A stretch of DNA of 64,000 bases, taken from NCBI GenBank assembly GCA_031409875.1, contig JANNYB010000015.1:24638-88637 (forward strand), read 5' to 3'. Of this stretch, positions 52,017 to 59,907 are shown in pieces (the stretch's first letter is position 1; each line of letters starts with the position of its first letter). The notes beneath the pieces were generated by a model. That model saw only the letters and a program-made list of their open reading frames with translations, was not told where the DNA came from and searched no databases. The stretch is from CALMEH01 sp031409875 (lineage in GTDB: Bacteria > Acidobacteriota > Blastocatellia > Pyrinomonadales > Pyrinomonadaceae). Position numbers and translations under genes: made by a program.

Positions 52017-52538
52017 TTATGAATCGTAGTTCAAAAGCGATTTGACTTGATAGCCGTCAAATTTGGCGCGTCCGCCTAAGAAATCTAATTCGACAACGAA
52101 AGAAAGTCCGACAATATCGCCACCTAAACCTTCGACCAAATCAACAACTGCTTTCGCAGTTCCGCCCGTGGCGAGCAAATCGTCAACAATTAAAACGCGA
52201 TGACCCGCGCCAACCGCGTCTTTGTGCATTTCGAGCGTGTCCTGCCCGTATTCCAAATCATAGCTAACCGAAACTTTTTCGGCAGGCAATTTTTTCGGTT
52301 TGCGAACCGGCACGAAACCTGCGCCAAGTTTTAAGGCAAGTGGCACGGCGAAAATAAATCCGCGTGATTCAACGCCGATAACCGTGTCAATCTTCTCGCC
52401 GGCAAACTGTTCGGCAAGCGCATCAATCGTTTGTTTCAATCCGTCCGCGTCTTTCAAAAGCGTCGTAATATCGTAAAAATTTATGCCTTCCTTCGGAAAA
52501 TCCGGCACTTCTCTGATTAATTTTTTTAAATGTTCCAT
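52017..52538 (-). CDS. apt: Adenine phosphoribosyltransferase
   Basis: Salvages adenine to AMP with PRPP in the cytoplasm. 173 residues, normal length. Motifs: IREVPDFPKEGINFYDITTL near residue 9-28, VIGVESRGFIFAVPLALKLG near 60 and the PRPP-binding loop HRVLIVDDLLATGGTAKAVV near 120. The ATG at 52538 begins the conserved sequence; translation upstream of it is only the heptamer array. Gene order on the minus strand is acyP then apt, with the TGGTAAG inverted array (52544-52620) filling the gap, so the two may be separately expressed. Confidence 0.94.
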   Translation of the reverse strand: MEHLKKLIREVPDFPKEGINFYDITTLLKDADGLKQTIDALAEQFAGEKIDTVIGVESRGFIFAVPLALKLGAGFVPVRKPKKLPAEKVSVSYDLEYGQDTLEMHKDAVGAGHRVLIVDDLLATGGTAKAVVDLVEGLGGDIVGLSFVVELDFLGGRAKFDGYQVKSLLNYDS

Positions 52539-52543
52539 TTTTT

Positions 52544-52620
52544 TAGTGGTAAGTGGTGAGTGGTAAGTGGTAAGTGGTAAGAATTTTAACTTACCACTTA
52601 CCATTTACCACTTACCACTA
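52544..52620. repeat. Inverted heptamer array, unit TGGTAAG
   Basis: Left arm of five TGGTAAG/TGGTGAG units, right arm of CTTACCA units, loop of about eight bases. The acyP stop codon (TAG) is its terminal triplet. The same heptamer forms the array at 60946-61012, likewise starting at a stop codon. Confidence 0.9.
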
Positions 52621-52893
52621 CTTTTCAATTCTAAATGATGAATATAACCCGCTCGGTTCTAAAACTATTTCTTCAATTTCCACGACTTTTGAATAAGTCG
52701 GTCCGGCAGTTAAATCATTTCTAAATCCTTCGACCGCGCTTGCATCGCCTTCGGCTAATGATTCGACTCGTCCGTCTTTTAAGTTTCGCACATAACCCAA
52801 AACCTGATGCCGCGCCGCCGCACGCTGCGTAAAAAATCGAAATCCGACACCTTGCACAATGCCGCTGATGGTAAATTTTCTTGCAATTTTCAT
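52618..52893 (-). CDS. acyP: Acylphosphatase
   Basis: 91 residues, normal length. Hydrolyses acyl phosphates such as acetyl or carbamoyl phosphate. Catalytic motif GIVQGVGFRFFTQRAAARHQ (residues about 11-30) carries the phosphate-binding Arg, and GYVRNLKDGRVESLAEGDAS (about 33-52) carries the catalytic Asn. Its stop codon is the first triplet of the TGGTAAG array, and the heptamer array 52909-52974 lies 16 bp before its start, so it is bracketed by class A elements. It may share a transcript with apt, which follows. Confidence 0.93.
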   Translation of the reverse strand: MKIARKFTISGIVQGVGFRFFTQRAAARHQVLGYVRNLKDGRVESLAEGDASAVEGFRNDLTAGPTYSKVVEIEEIVLEPSGLYSSFRIEK

Positions 52894-52908
52894 ATAACGA
52901 ATTTCAGA

Positions 52909-52974
52909 TTCCAGATTCCAAATTCCAAATTCATTTCCTTAAATTTGGAATCTGAAATCTGGAATCTGAAATTT
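52909..52974. repeat. Inverted heptamer array, units GATTCCA/AATTCCA
   Basis: Left arm TTTCAGATTCCAGATTCCAA with ATTCCAAAT; right arm with TTTGGAATCTGAAATCTGGA. 7-nt periodicity. It fills the gap between the HemQ-like gene and acyP, touching the former's stop. The same heptamers are translated in the winged-helix/TPR gene (7376-7438). Confidence 0.88.
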
Positions 52975-53744
52975 TAACCAATCGCATCAAGACATTCCAT
53001 CAAACTCCGCTGTCGGCAAGTGTAAATCGGCATTCCGCGCAAGGTAAATTTGCTGGCGGAAGTTTCGCGCAGTTCTTCCGTCAGCGCAAGAAAATCTCTC
53101 GGTTCATCAGTTTCAAAACTAACGATAAATTCCTGTTCGCTAAAGCCGAAAGCGTGCGTCAGATGAATTTTGATATTTTCAAACTTTTTGCCGACCATAA
53201 AATTTTCTTCGACCAGCGAGTTGCGTTCTTCGTCCGATTTTCCATACCAATCCGAATGTTTCGCGCACGGATAAACAAAATGATATTTTTTTGTTCCGGC
53301 TTTGATGTGATAACGGTCTTCCGCCGATTCGTGCGAATCTTCGGAAATAAACATCATTTTTTTCGTAATCGCCAAATAATTATTGACCGTTTCGAGATAA
53401 CTTCCCAAGTTCGTGCGATAAAGTTTCGCGGTCATATCTTGAATCGCGTCAAGCGAATTCCCAACGCGCCAAAACATCAAATCGGCTTTTGAATCAAATC
53501 CGACAAGCGAATAGCTGAACAGCAAAAGATTTTCGTTGAATGTATTAAAAACGCTCTGAAATTCGGATTTGAAAAGGCTTTTCGATTCTGTGTCGAGTTT
53601 GCGCCAATCAGGATTGACGCGAAAAAATATAAAATTTACAAACTGCTTCTCGACATTCGGGAGAATTTGAGGCTGTTTGTTATCGGCAACCAATCGCAGA
53701 GGTGTCGGTTCGGATTCTTTTTTTACGAAATCGGTTAGTTCCAT
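52974..53744 (-). CDS. hemQ: Chlorite dismutase-family (HemQ-like) heme protein
   Basis: 256 residues. Belongs to the chlorite dismutase family, most of whose members are coproheme decarboxylases (HemQ/ChdC) that finish heme synthesis in the coproporphyrin-dependent branch. The C-terminal half matches: YHFVYPCAKHSDWYGKSDEE near 150, VGKKFENIKIHLTHAFGFSE near 185 with the candidate proximal His, EFIVSFETDEPRDFLALTEE near 207 and RETSASKFTLRGMPIYTCRQ near 230. The N-terminal half is the duplicated ferredoxin-like fold (LLLFSYSLVGFDSKADLMFW). No other heme genes are near. True chlorite-degrading activity is unlikely without the usual context. Confidence 0.85.
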   Translation of the reverse strand: MELTDFVKKESEPTPLRLVADNKQPQILPNVEKQFVNFIFFRVNPDWRKLDTESKSLFKSEFQSVFNTFNENLLLFSYSLVGFDSKADLMFWRVGNSLDAIQDMTAKLYRTNLGSYLETVNNYLAITKKMMFISEDSHESAEDRYHIKAGTKKYHFVYPCAKHSDWYGKSDEERNSLVEENFMVGKKFENIKIHLTHAFGFSEQEFIVSFETDEPRDFLALTEELRETSASKFTLRGMPIYTCRQRSLMECLDAIG

Positions 53745-53866
53745 TTTTTACTTTCGGCGCAAAGGAGAAAAGGATTTTCGTAGAGTATTTTGCCAAGTTT
53801 TCCGGCAGATGTCCAAAGCCGCTTTGATGATTTACAAAACGCGAGGTTTAATGCCAAAATAACTTT

Positions 53867-54721
53867 ATGAATCGCGCCTTTATTTTGATTCTTTTTTTGA
53901 GTTTCGCCGCTTTCGCACAACAGCGTCCGCTTTTGACCGACGATGTTGACACGACTCCGCCCGGCGCGTTTGAAATCTCGGCGGGCGCAGATTTTTTTCA
54001 GAACGAAAAATTTCCGCTTTCGGGAATCAAAGGCGATTTAACGAGAGTCGGCGATATTCGCGTTAAAACAGGTCTTGCGCCGAATGTCGAAATTCAAATC
54101 GAAGGCGTTTTGCAAAATTTCGTGGCGATAAATTCGCAAACTCCTTCGCCGATTCCGCTTTCCGTAACTGGAAATTCGACCAATGACTTTGGGGATATAA
54201 TCGTTTCTGCGAAAGTTCGGCTTCGCAACGAAACAAAATATCTTCCCGCAATCGGTATGAAATTCGGTTTTCAAATGCCGAATTCAAACCAAGCGCGTGG
54301 CATCGGGACAAATCAAATCAATGTTTTCAGTAAAATAATTTTGCAAAAAAGATTCGGCAGTAAAAATAAAAACAACGTCTCGCGCCTTAACACTTACGGC
54401 AATCTCGGCTTGGGAATTATGACCGCGCCGCTCGCCCAATTTACGCAAAACGACGTTCTGCTTTACGGACTTGCGGGAATTTATCGCGTCAGCGACCGCA
54501 TCAGCATCGCCAGCGAAGTCAACGGACGAATCAGCACCAGAAGAAATACGCCAATCGGCACGGAAAGCATCGGACAATTTCGCATCGGCGCACAAATCCG
54601 CGCTTCGGGGTTAAGATTTGACACAGCCGCCATCTTCGGCTTAACCAAATTCAGCCCGCGCTCCGGCTTCACCTTCGGCGTAACTTACGTTTCACCCGTA
54701 ATTCTCGCTCCGGCAAAATAA
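53867..54721 (+). CDS. Outer-membrane beta-barrel, MetA-pathway transporter-like
   Basis: 284 residues. Signal peptide (AFILILFLSFAAFAQQ) followed by alternating amphipathic strands typical of a beta-barrel: PPGAFEISAGADFFQNEK, DIRVKTGLAPNVEIQIEGVL, FGDIIVSAKVRLRNETKYLP, INVFSKIILQKRFGSK and SGFTFGVTYVSPVIL. The pattern resembles the phenol-degradation MetA-type transporter family (PF13557) often annotated as transporter. The start is preceded by no clear ribosome binding site. A small membrane-anchored protein gene follows 16 bp downstream, probably in the same operon. Substrate unknown. Confidence 0.78.
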   Translation: MNRAFILILFLSFAAFAQQRPLLTDDVDTTPPGAFEISAGADFFQNEKFPLSGIKGDLTRVGDIRVKTGLAPNVEIQIEGVLQNFVAINSQTPSPIPLSVTGNSTNDFGDIIVSAKVRLRNETKYLPAIGMKFGFQMPNSNQARGIGTNQINVFSKIILQKRFGSKNKNNVSRLNTYGNLGLGIMTAPLAQFTQNDVLLYGLAGIYRVSDRISIASEVNGRISTRRNTPIGTESIGQFRIGAQIRASGLRFDTAAIFGLTKFSPRSGFTFGVTYVSPVILAPAK

Positions 54722-54737
54722 AATATAGGGCAAAGTT

Positions 54738-55163
54738 ATGAAAAATTCACTATTCGCAATCTTGGCAATTTTAGCAATTTTCGGCACGAGTAATCATTTA
54801 TGTTTCGCTCAAACAAGTTCGCCGCAATCAACAAAAGCTCAAAAAAAATTGGAGAAAATAAAGAAAAAAGTCGAGAACATCGGAGTCGGCGAAAAAATTA
54901 CCGTCGTCAAACTCAATGGTCAAGATTTTTACGGCTCAGTTAGCAATATCGAAGCGGACGGCTTTCAAATTGTTGATGTTGACACAAAGCAGACGCGCGA
55001 TTTCAAATACAGCGAAGTCAAAAAAATCCATCCGGGCGACGGCGAAAGAAATCTTATCACCGGAAAAAGAAACAATCCGCGTCGAGGCTGGCTTTACGGT
55101 GCGGCAATTTTGGGCGGCGTAATTATTCTGACCATCATTGGTTTATCAGATAAAGACTTTTGA
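54738..55163 (+). CDS. Exported small protein with C-terminal membrane helix
   Basis: 141 residues, family not named here. N-terminal signal-like segment (NSLFAILAILAIFGTSNHLCFA), a Lys-rich stretch (KAQKKLEKIKKKVENIG), then a compact beta-rich module of about 45 residues (GEKITVVKLNGQDFYGSVSN, then QIVDVDTKQTRDFKYSEVKK) resembling small SH3- or LSM-like sheets, and a C-terminal membrane helix (GWLYGAAILGGVIILTIIGL). Proteins of this layout are common in acidobacteria as uncharacterised genes. It follows the beta-barrel gene by 16 bp. Confidence 0.75.
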   Translation: MKNSLFAILAILAIFGTSNHLCFAQTSSPQSTKAQKKLEKIKKKVENIGVGEKITVVKLNGQDFYGSVSNIEADGFQIVDVDTKQTRDFKYSEVKKIHPGDGERNLITGKRNNPRRGWLYGAAILGGVIILTIIGLSDKDF

Positions 55164-55185
55164 TTTTATAATTTTTTTGAAGTTT

Positions 55186-55261
55186 AATGCGGAAACACAC
55201 ACGAAGTAAGTGTGTATAATTTCAATCATTTACACACTTACTTCGTGCGTGTTTCCGCATT
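55186..55261. repeat. Long inverted repeat between small membrane protein and thiD
   Basis: 31-bp arms (AATGCGGAAACACACACGAA with GTAAGTGTGTA, and reverse complement), loop about 14 bases. It stands at the junction of convergent genes and could end both transcripts. Confidence 0.87.
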
Positions 55262-55280
55262 CTCGAATTTGCACGACTAC

Positions 55281-56126
55281 TTATATTTCCTTGACAAGAT
55301 GATTTATCGGCGAATGACCTTTGCCCAAATTCGGCGCAGTGCGAATCGCCGCCGTTACAAATCTTTTTGAAATTTCGACGGCTTCAATCAAATTTTTCCC
55401 CAACGCCAAATTCGCCGTAATCGCCGCCGCAAGTGTGCAGCCTGTTCCGTGTGTTGCATTCGTTTCGATAAATTCAACTTCAAAAACGTGCAAATCTTCG
55501 CCGATAAAAAGAAAATCTTTTGCTTTGTCAACTTTGGATTTTGGCAAAGACAAACCATCCGCTACCGCAGACGGTTCTGACAATTCCGCAAGATGTCCGC
55601 CTTTGATGAGAACATTTTTCGCGCCAAAATCGCGCATAATTTTCGCGGCTTTTTTAATATCGTCTTCATTTTTAATTATCATCTGCGCGATTCTTTCGGC
55701 TTCGGGAATGTTCGGCGTGATGATTGACGCAAGCGGAAAAAGTTTTTCGATGAGAACGCGCAAGGCTTTGTCGTCAATCAAATCAAACCCCGAAGTCGAA
55801 CGCACAACCGGATCAACGACAAAATTTTGCAGATTATTTTCCGCGACAATCTTTGCAATTTCTTCGATAATTTCGCGTGTCGGCAACATTCCGGTTTTCA
55901 GCGCATCAACTTTAAAATCTTCTAAAATCGGCAAAATTTGATTTCTAACCGTTTCCGCCGAAAGATTTTCCGCGCCGAAAACGCCTTGCGTATTCTGAAA
56001 AGTTACGGAAACAATCGCCGCCGCCGCGTAACATCCAAACGCCGCAAATGTTTTAATATCAGCAATTACACCCGCGCCGCCCGATGGATCAAGCCCTGCA
56101 ATTGTCAAGCAAACTTTCTGTTTCAT
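55281..56126 (-). CDS. thiD: Hydroxymethylpyrimidine kinase / phosphomethylpyrimidine kinase
   Basis: Phosphorylates HMP to HMP-P and HMP-PP for thiamine synthesis. 281 residues; the ATG at 56126 begins the family N-terminus (CLTIAGLDPSGGAGVIADIK). Other motifs: GCYAAAAIVSVTFQNTQGV near 32, VVDPVVRSTSGFDLIDDKAL near 105, TPNIPEAERIAQMI near 140 and the anion-hole THGTGCTLAAAITANLALG near 232. A single class B repeat arm adds SEPSAVADGLS near residue 190 (55552-55582) in a surface region between NVLIKGGHL and DFLFIGEDLHVFE. It lies downstream of thiE in the same direction. No TPP riboswitch is visible ahead of either gene. Confidence 0.93.
   Translation of the reverse strand: MKQKVCLTIAGLDPSGGAGVIADIKTFAAFGCYAAAAIVSVTFQNTQGVFGAENLSAETVRNQILPILEDFKVDALKTGMLPTREIIEEIAKIVAENNLQNFVVDPVVRSTSGFDLIDDKALRVLIEKLFPLASIITPNIPEAERIAQMIIKNEDDIKKAAKIMRDFGAKNVLIKGGHLAELSEPSAVADGLSLPKSKVDKAKDFLFIGEDLHVFEVEFIETNATHGTGCTLAAAITANLALGKNLIEAVEISKRFVTAAIRTAPNLGKGHSPINHLVKEI
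55552..55582. repeat. Class B REP-like arm inside thiD
   Basis: AAACCATCCGCTACCGCAGA with CGGTTCTGAC, matching the mod copy (36559-36652) almost exactly. Translated in frame as SEPSAVADGLS. Only one arm is present. Confidence 0.85.
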
Positions 56127-56188
56127 ATTTTTTTTGAAAAATGTGTTACGTTTTGCCGAAAAACGACACATATAAACGGAAACCTCAC

Positions 56189-56785
56189 CTACACGATTCC
56201 CTCACTTCTCACTTTCTTCAAAAAACGAATTGCCGCGAAGCCGTCTGCGATTTGCAAAACTTCGTGGTAATTCGTTTCGTCAATTCCGCCGAGCGCGATA
56301 ATCGGAAACGGTTTTAATTTCGTGCAAACCTCGCGCAAAGCGTCTAATCCGACAGGTGCGCCTTTATTCGGCGAATGAAAAATCGGGCTGAATGTCGCAA
56401 AATCCGCACCTTGATTTTTCGCAATTTCGGCTTTTTCAAGTGAATGAGTCGAAACACCGATGATAAAATCTCGCGGAAAATTTGCACGAATAATTTCCGC
56501 CGAAAGCGAATTTGCCGTCAGATGCACACCGTCCGCATTTACTGCTAAAGCAATATCGGCGCGGTCGTTGATTAAAAGTTTTGTTGTAGATTTTTTGGTG
56601 ATTTTTGCCGCTTGCAACGCAAGTTCAAAAACCAATTTAGTAGAAAGTTGTTTCTCGCGTATTTGGATTAAAGAAATTTTTGCGGCAACGGCGCGTTTGA
56701 TTAAATCTAAGGTTTTGCGCGAGGTTTTCGCGTAATTTTCCCCCGTAATTTCGCCATCGGTAATGAGATAAATTATCGAACTCAA
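56189..56785 (-). CDS. thiE: Thiamine phosphate synthase
   Basis: Joins HMP-PP and HET-P to thiamine phosphate. 198 residues from a TTG start (SSIIYLITDGE); no ATG exists upstream in frame. Motifs: SLIQIREKQLSTKLVFELAL near 38 (IQIREK), LLINDRADIALAVNADGVHL near 70, FIIGVSTHSLEKAEIAKNQG near 95, FATFSPIFHSPNKG near 117, and the phosphate-binding PIIALGGIDETNY near 150. The end is short of some family members but contains the usual GFAAIRFLK block. It precedes thiD by about 60 bp on the same strand, so the two likely form one unit. Confidence 0.9.
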   Translation of the reverse strand: MSSIIYLITDGEITGENYAKTSRKTLDLIKRAVAAKISLIQIREKQLSTKLVFELALQAAKITKKSTTKLLINDRADIALAVNADGVHLTANSLSAEIIRANFPRDFIIGVSTHSLEKAEIAKNQGADFATFSPIFHSPNKGAPVGLDALREVCTKLKPFPIIALGGIDETNYHEVLQIADGFAAIRFLKKVRSEGIV

Positions 56786-56796
56786 TTTTTGCCTTT

Positions 56797-57102
56797 TTAC
56801 TTTTTACTTGACGAAGTTTCGGTTTCGCTCAACATTTGCACGCTTCGTTTGAAATTAGCGATTTCCCAAAATGCCAGAAACACATTCAAAACACCCAAAC
56901 CTGTAATCGCGCCGCGCACCCAACCCGACGCAACAGCTTGGCGGATAAACGGCAAACCTGTCTGTTCGGAAACAAATGCCAGCAAGTAATTATCGCCCCA
57001 ATCGCCGACCACACCGATATTTATCCACGGAAGGATTATCAGCATAATGCCTGCCATAAAAAACAGTAAAATAAAAAGAATCACCGTAATTCGCTCGACC
57101 AT
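56797..57102 (-). CDS. Small two-helix membrane protein
   Basis: 101 residues, no known family. Membrane helix 1 at about 5-30 (ITVILFILLFFMAGIMLIIL), a polar loop with WINIGVVGDWGDNYLLAFVS, helix 2 at about 62-82 (VRGAITGLGVLNVFLAFWEI), then a charged tail ending in Ser/Lys. It precedes thiE on the same strand with a gap of 11 bp to the thiE start, so it may be translated with it. A transport or scaffold role is only a guess. Confidence 0.75.
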   Translation of the reverse strand: MVERITVILFILLFFMAGIMLIILPWINIGVVGDWGDNYLLAFVSEQTGLPFIRQAVASGWVRGAITGLGVLNVFLAFWEIANFKRSVQMLSETETSSSKK

Positions 57103-57117
57103 ATCGGCAAGTATAAC

Positions 57118-57216
57118 TTTTTAAAGTGAAAAAGTGAAAAAGTGGAAAAGTGAAAAAGCCGATAGCATTCACTCAATCAAACTTTTTCACTTTTAAACTT
57201 TTAACCTTTTAAACTT
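57118..57216. repeat. Inverted array of 8-nt units (GTGAAAAA)
   Basis: Left arm AAAGTGAAAAAGTGAAAAAG with TGGAAAAGTGAAAAA; right arm ACTTTTTCACTTTTAAACTT onward. The right end overlaps the last codons and stop of the TPR gene, supplying its terminal Lys-rich residues. Confidence 0.8.
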
Positions 57217-59363
57217 TTGAGACGTGCGGAAACGTCGCGGTGATCAATATTTTCGGTGTAAATTTTCTCGAAATATTCGATTGCCTTTGCCGGTTCTTCG
57301 CCGACTTCGTAAGCATTGGCGATTTCGTAGTAAAGTGCTTGTTTTTCTTCTTCGTTCAAACCGACGGTTTCGAGTCCACGCCGATACCAGACGAGCGCGA
57401 GATTCGGCATCTGTTTTTCCATAAAACAATGTCCGAGCATATTGGCGCATTGGAAAAATCGGCGCGTGCCATCGGTCGGTTTAGCGATGTTGATTGCGTC
57501 TTGAAATTCCCGAATCGCTTCTTCGAGCATACCCATTTCGCGGTAAGCGGTTGCCGTGTCGTAATGCGTTTCGTAATCACCTTCCGCTTCCGTTTCAAAA
57601 TCTTCGAGTCCGAGTTCGTTGCGAAATTCGCTCAAAGCGTCCGGCGTTTTCGTCTGCGGTTTCGGTTCTTCAACTACTTTAACCTCAATCGTTTGCGGTT
57701 TTTCGCTGGTTGCGGGCAAAGCGGAATTATTTCCCATTTTCGCACTAAGTTCGGCAAATTCGAGACGGTTTCCGTATTGTTCAACAAGCGCGTTAATCGA
57801 TTTTTCGGCTAATTCCGTGTAACCTTGTCCGATGTAAAAATCAATACTTTCGATTTCCGAAGCGATTTTCATTTCGTCCGCCGGTTTGAGCGTCGGAGAT
57901 TGCGCCGGAACGTCTTCGGCAGGTTTTGAATACGCCGCGTCAATTACGCCTTCGACGATAAAATCTGCCGCGTTGTCAGACGCTTGAGCCGAACCGTTTT
58001 GGCTGAATTCAAAATATTTTTCTTCTGCCGCGCCGTCAAAATTTTCGCTCGTGTCGGCAAATTCGGCTTCAAAAATATGACCGTCGCCGGTTGCCGAAAA
58101 ATCGTCTTGCGGCTGGAGATTTTCAAACGAAGGAATTTCCGTTGCCGGTTGGTTTTGAATCTGCGCCGGTTTATATTCGGATTCTTCAAAACCGTATTGA
58201 ATCTTCATTTCCTGCAAACGCTGAGCATAGCGGAATTCTTGCGGCGCAATCATTACGAGTTGCGAAAGCGCGTAACGCTCATCATCAACCGCGCCATTCA
58301 TTTCGGCGATTTCCGCCAGACGTTCAAGCGATTTTTTCAATTCGCCTTCGTCCCGATGCCAACCGTGATAGCGCACCGAAAGCCTTAAAGCCTCCAAATG
58401 TTCAGGATTGCTTGCTAAAATTTCGTCCGTAAAATGCAAAAACCGATCCGATTGTCCGCCGACGAGCAAATGTTCCGAAGACATCGAAAGAATTCGCGCC
58501 GCCGCATCCAAATCTTTATTTTTCAGATAAATCTTCACCAAATCTAAAAACTTCGGATAATTTGTCGGCTCTTGTTCGACCAATTTGATAATCGCTTTTT
58601 CGGCTTCCGAAGGATTTTCGGAATCAATATAGCAATCAATCAAAAGCAATAAAATATCGCGGTTGTAAGGCTGTTTCTCTAAAATTCCGATTAAAACTTT
58701 CGCCGCTTCGTCGCCGCAATCGAGTTTTATTTGAGCGTCAACATAACCTTTCAAAATTACCAAATCATAGCGGCTGATTTCCAAAGCCCGCGAATATGCC
58801 GCCAGTGCGGACTCGTGTTGACCTTGTGCCGAAAGACGTTTTCCGGCTTCGGCAAATGAACGCGCGGCTTCGTCTTTTTGTTGTTCCTGCCAATAAACTT
58901 CGGCGATTTTCAGATAAGTTGACGAATCGTTTGTATCGAGATCGGCGATTTGTTTCCAGATTGCCAGAGCTTCGATTTTTTGACCTTTGCGCTGATATTG
59001 TTCGGCTAAAGTGGTGAAATGAACCCGCGCTTCGGCAAATGAACCTTTCGATTTATAAAGTTGCGCGAGTTTTGCCGAAACCTCGACAGACTCCGGCTTG
59101 AGACGCGAAATTTTGTTATAAACGGCTATCGCTTTTTGCGAAAAACCTTGCGTGTTATAGTGGTCGGCAACCTGCGTAAAACAGCCGACGGCTTCTTGTG
59201 CTTCGGAATTTTTCAAATACAAATCGCCCAAAATGTTCATCGTCCCGAAATCTTTCGGGTCATTTTCAACGATGCGCTTGTATTCACCAATCGCCGCACG
59301 GATTTTGCCTTGTGATAGACACTTTTCCGCGTTTCGCATTACTTTTATTTTATCGAAACTCAT
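57201..59363 (-). CDS. Tetratricopeptide-repeat protein
   Basis: 720 residues, soluble, no signal peptide. Residues about 1-380 are a run of TPR helical pairs (AEKCLSQGKIRAAIGEYKRI, GDLYLKNSEAQEAVGCFTQV, AIAVYNKISRLKPESVEVSA, FAEAGKRLSAQGQHESALAA). A long acidic linker (about 400-580, rich in Glu/Ala/Phe) follows, then more TPRs to the end (YDTATAYREMGMLEEAIREF, ANAYEVGEEPAKAIEYFEKI). Expected to act as a scaffold; such proteins in acidobacteria and myxobacteria often belong to motility or envelope assemblies. It ends inside an 8-nt-unit array. Confidence 0.87.
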   Translation of the reverse strand: MSFDKIKVMRNAEKCLSQGKIRAAIGEYKRIVENDPKDFGTMNILGDLYLKNSEAQEAVGCFTQVADHYNTQGFSQKAIAVYNKISRLKPESVEVSAKLAQLYKSKGSFAEARVHFTTLAEQYQRKGQKIEALAIWKQIADLDTNDSSTYLKIAEVYWQEQQKDEAARSFAEAGKRLSAQGQHESALAAYSRALEISRYDLVILKGYVDAQIKLDCGDEAAKVLIGILEKQPYNRDILLLLIDCYIDSENPSEAEKAIIKLVEQEPTNYPKFLDLVKIYLKNKDLDAAARILSMSSEHLLVGGQSDRFLHFTDEILASNPEHLEALRLSVRYHGWHRDEGELKKSLERLAEIAEMNGAVDDERYALSQLVMIAPQEFRYAQRLQEMKIQYGFEESEYKPAQIQNQPATEIPSFENLQPQDDFSATGDGHIFEAEFADTSENFDGAAEEKYFEFSQNGSAQASDNAADFIVEGVIDAAYSKPAEDVPAQSPTLKPADEMKIASEIESIDFYIGQGYTELAEKSINALVEQYGNRLEFAELSAKMGNNSALPATSEKPQTIEVKVVEEPKPQTKTPDALSEFRNELGLEDFETEAEGDYETHYDTATAYREMGMLEEAIREFQDAINIAKPTDGTRRFFQCANMLGHCFMEKQMPNLALVWYRRGLETVGLNEEEKQALYYEIANAYEVGEEPAKAIEYFEKIYTENIDHRDVSARLKSLKG

Positions 59364-59604
59364 TTTGAAATATTATTAGAATTCGGAATCCGAACGATTT
59401 GATAAGAATTGCTTGCTGTGGGTTTTCTTCGACAATATAAGCCGACTCGCCATAATTAAATTATCAGAGATGCCAAATAATGTCAACATTTTTAAAACTT
59501 TTTTTACATTTTTTGGCACTGCGTTTTTGAGAGATTTATAATTACTTGATTTTGATTTTCGTATTTGAATTACTTAATCTAATTAATGTTCTGTTTGTTT
59601 AAGT

Positions 59605-59745
59605 TTTGAAAATTACAGATTGCAAATTACAGATTGCAAATTACAGATTTTCCGAATTGCTGTGCAGAAGATTTATTTATTTGAAAATTAAAATTTGAAA
59701 TTTGTAATCTGTAATCTGTAATTTGTAATTTTTTGATAAATTTAA
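59605..59745. repeat. Inverted heptamer array, units ATTACAG/ATTGCAA
   Basis: Left arm of alternating 7-nt units ATTACAG and ATTGCAA (59609-59651); right arm of CTGTAAT/TTTGTAAT-type units (59691-59731), flanked by outer AATGTTCTGTTTGTTTAAG / TTAAAGAACAAAATAATT. The 230 bases before it (59364-59604) show no gene and must hold the promoter of the minus-strand TPR gene. Confidence 0.87.
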
Positions 59746-59789
59746 AGAACAAAATAATTAATCACGTTTCCCGTTAGAGAGTGTGCAAT

Positions 59790-59855
59790 GTCAGAACCCC
59801 GAACGGTAGTGAGTGGGCAAAGTTTGAGCGAGTCGCTACCGCTTCCCGTTCTGAC
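59790..59855. repeat. Class B-related hairpin upstream of the NDP-sugar gene
   Basis: GTCAGAACCCCGAACGGTAG with TGAG faces GAGTCGCTACCGCTTCCCGT with TCTGAC. It shares the GTCAGAAC ends and the GGTAGCG-type core with other class B copies. Confidence 0.75.
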
Positions 59856-59907
59856 CTGTTGAATTTTCTAACCGGAAACGGTGTTAGTCCCGATTTATAA
59901 AAACATT

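Noticed and set aside
52974..53744. True chlorite dismutase (perchlorate respiration)
   Set aside because: The sequence fits the broad HemQ-like group, and no perchlorate or chlorate reductase genes lie nearby.
56127..57200. TPP riboswitch ahead of thiE/thiD
   Set aside because: No CTGAGA or ACCTGA-type conserved core was found upstream of either gene on the minus strand.
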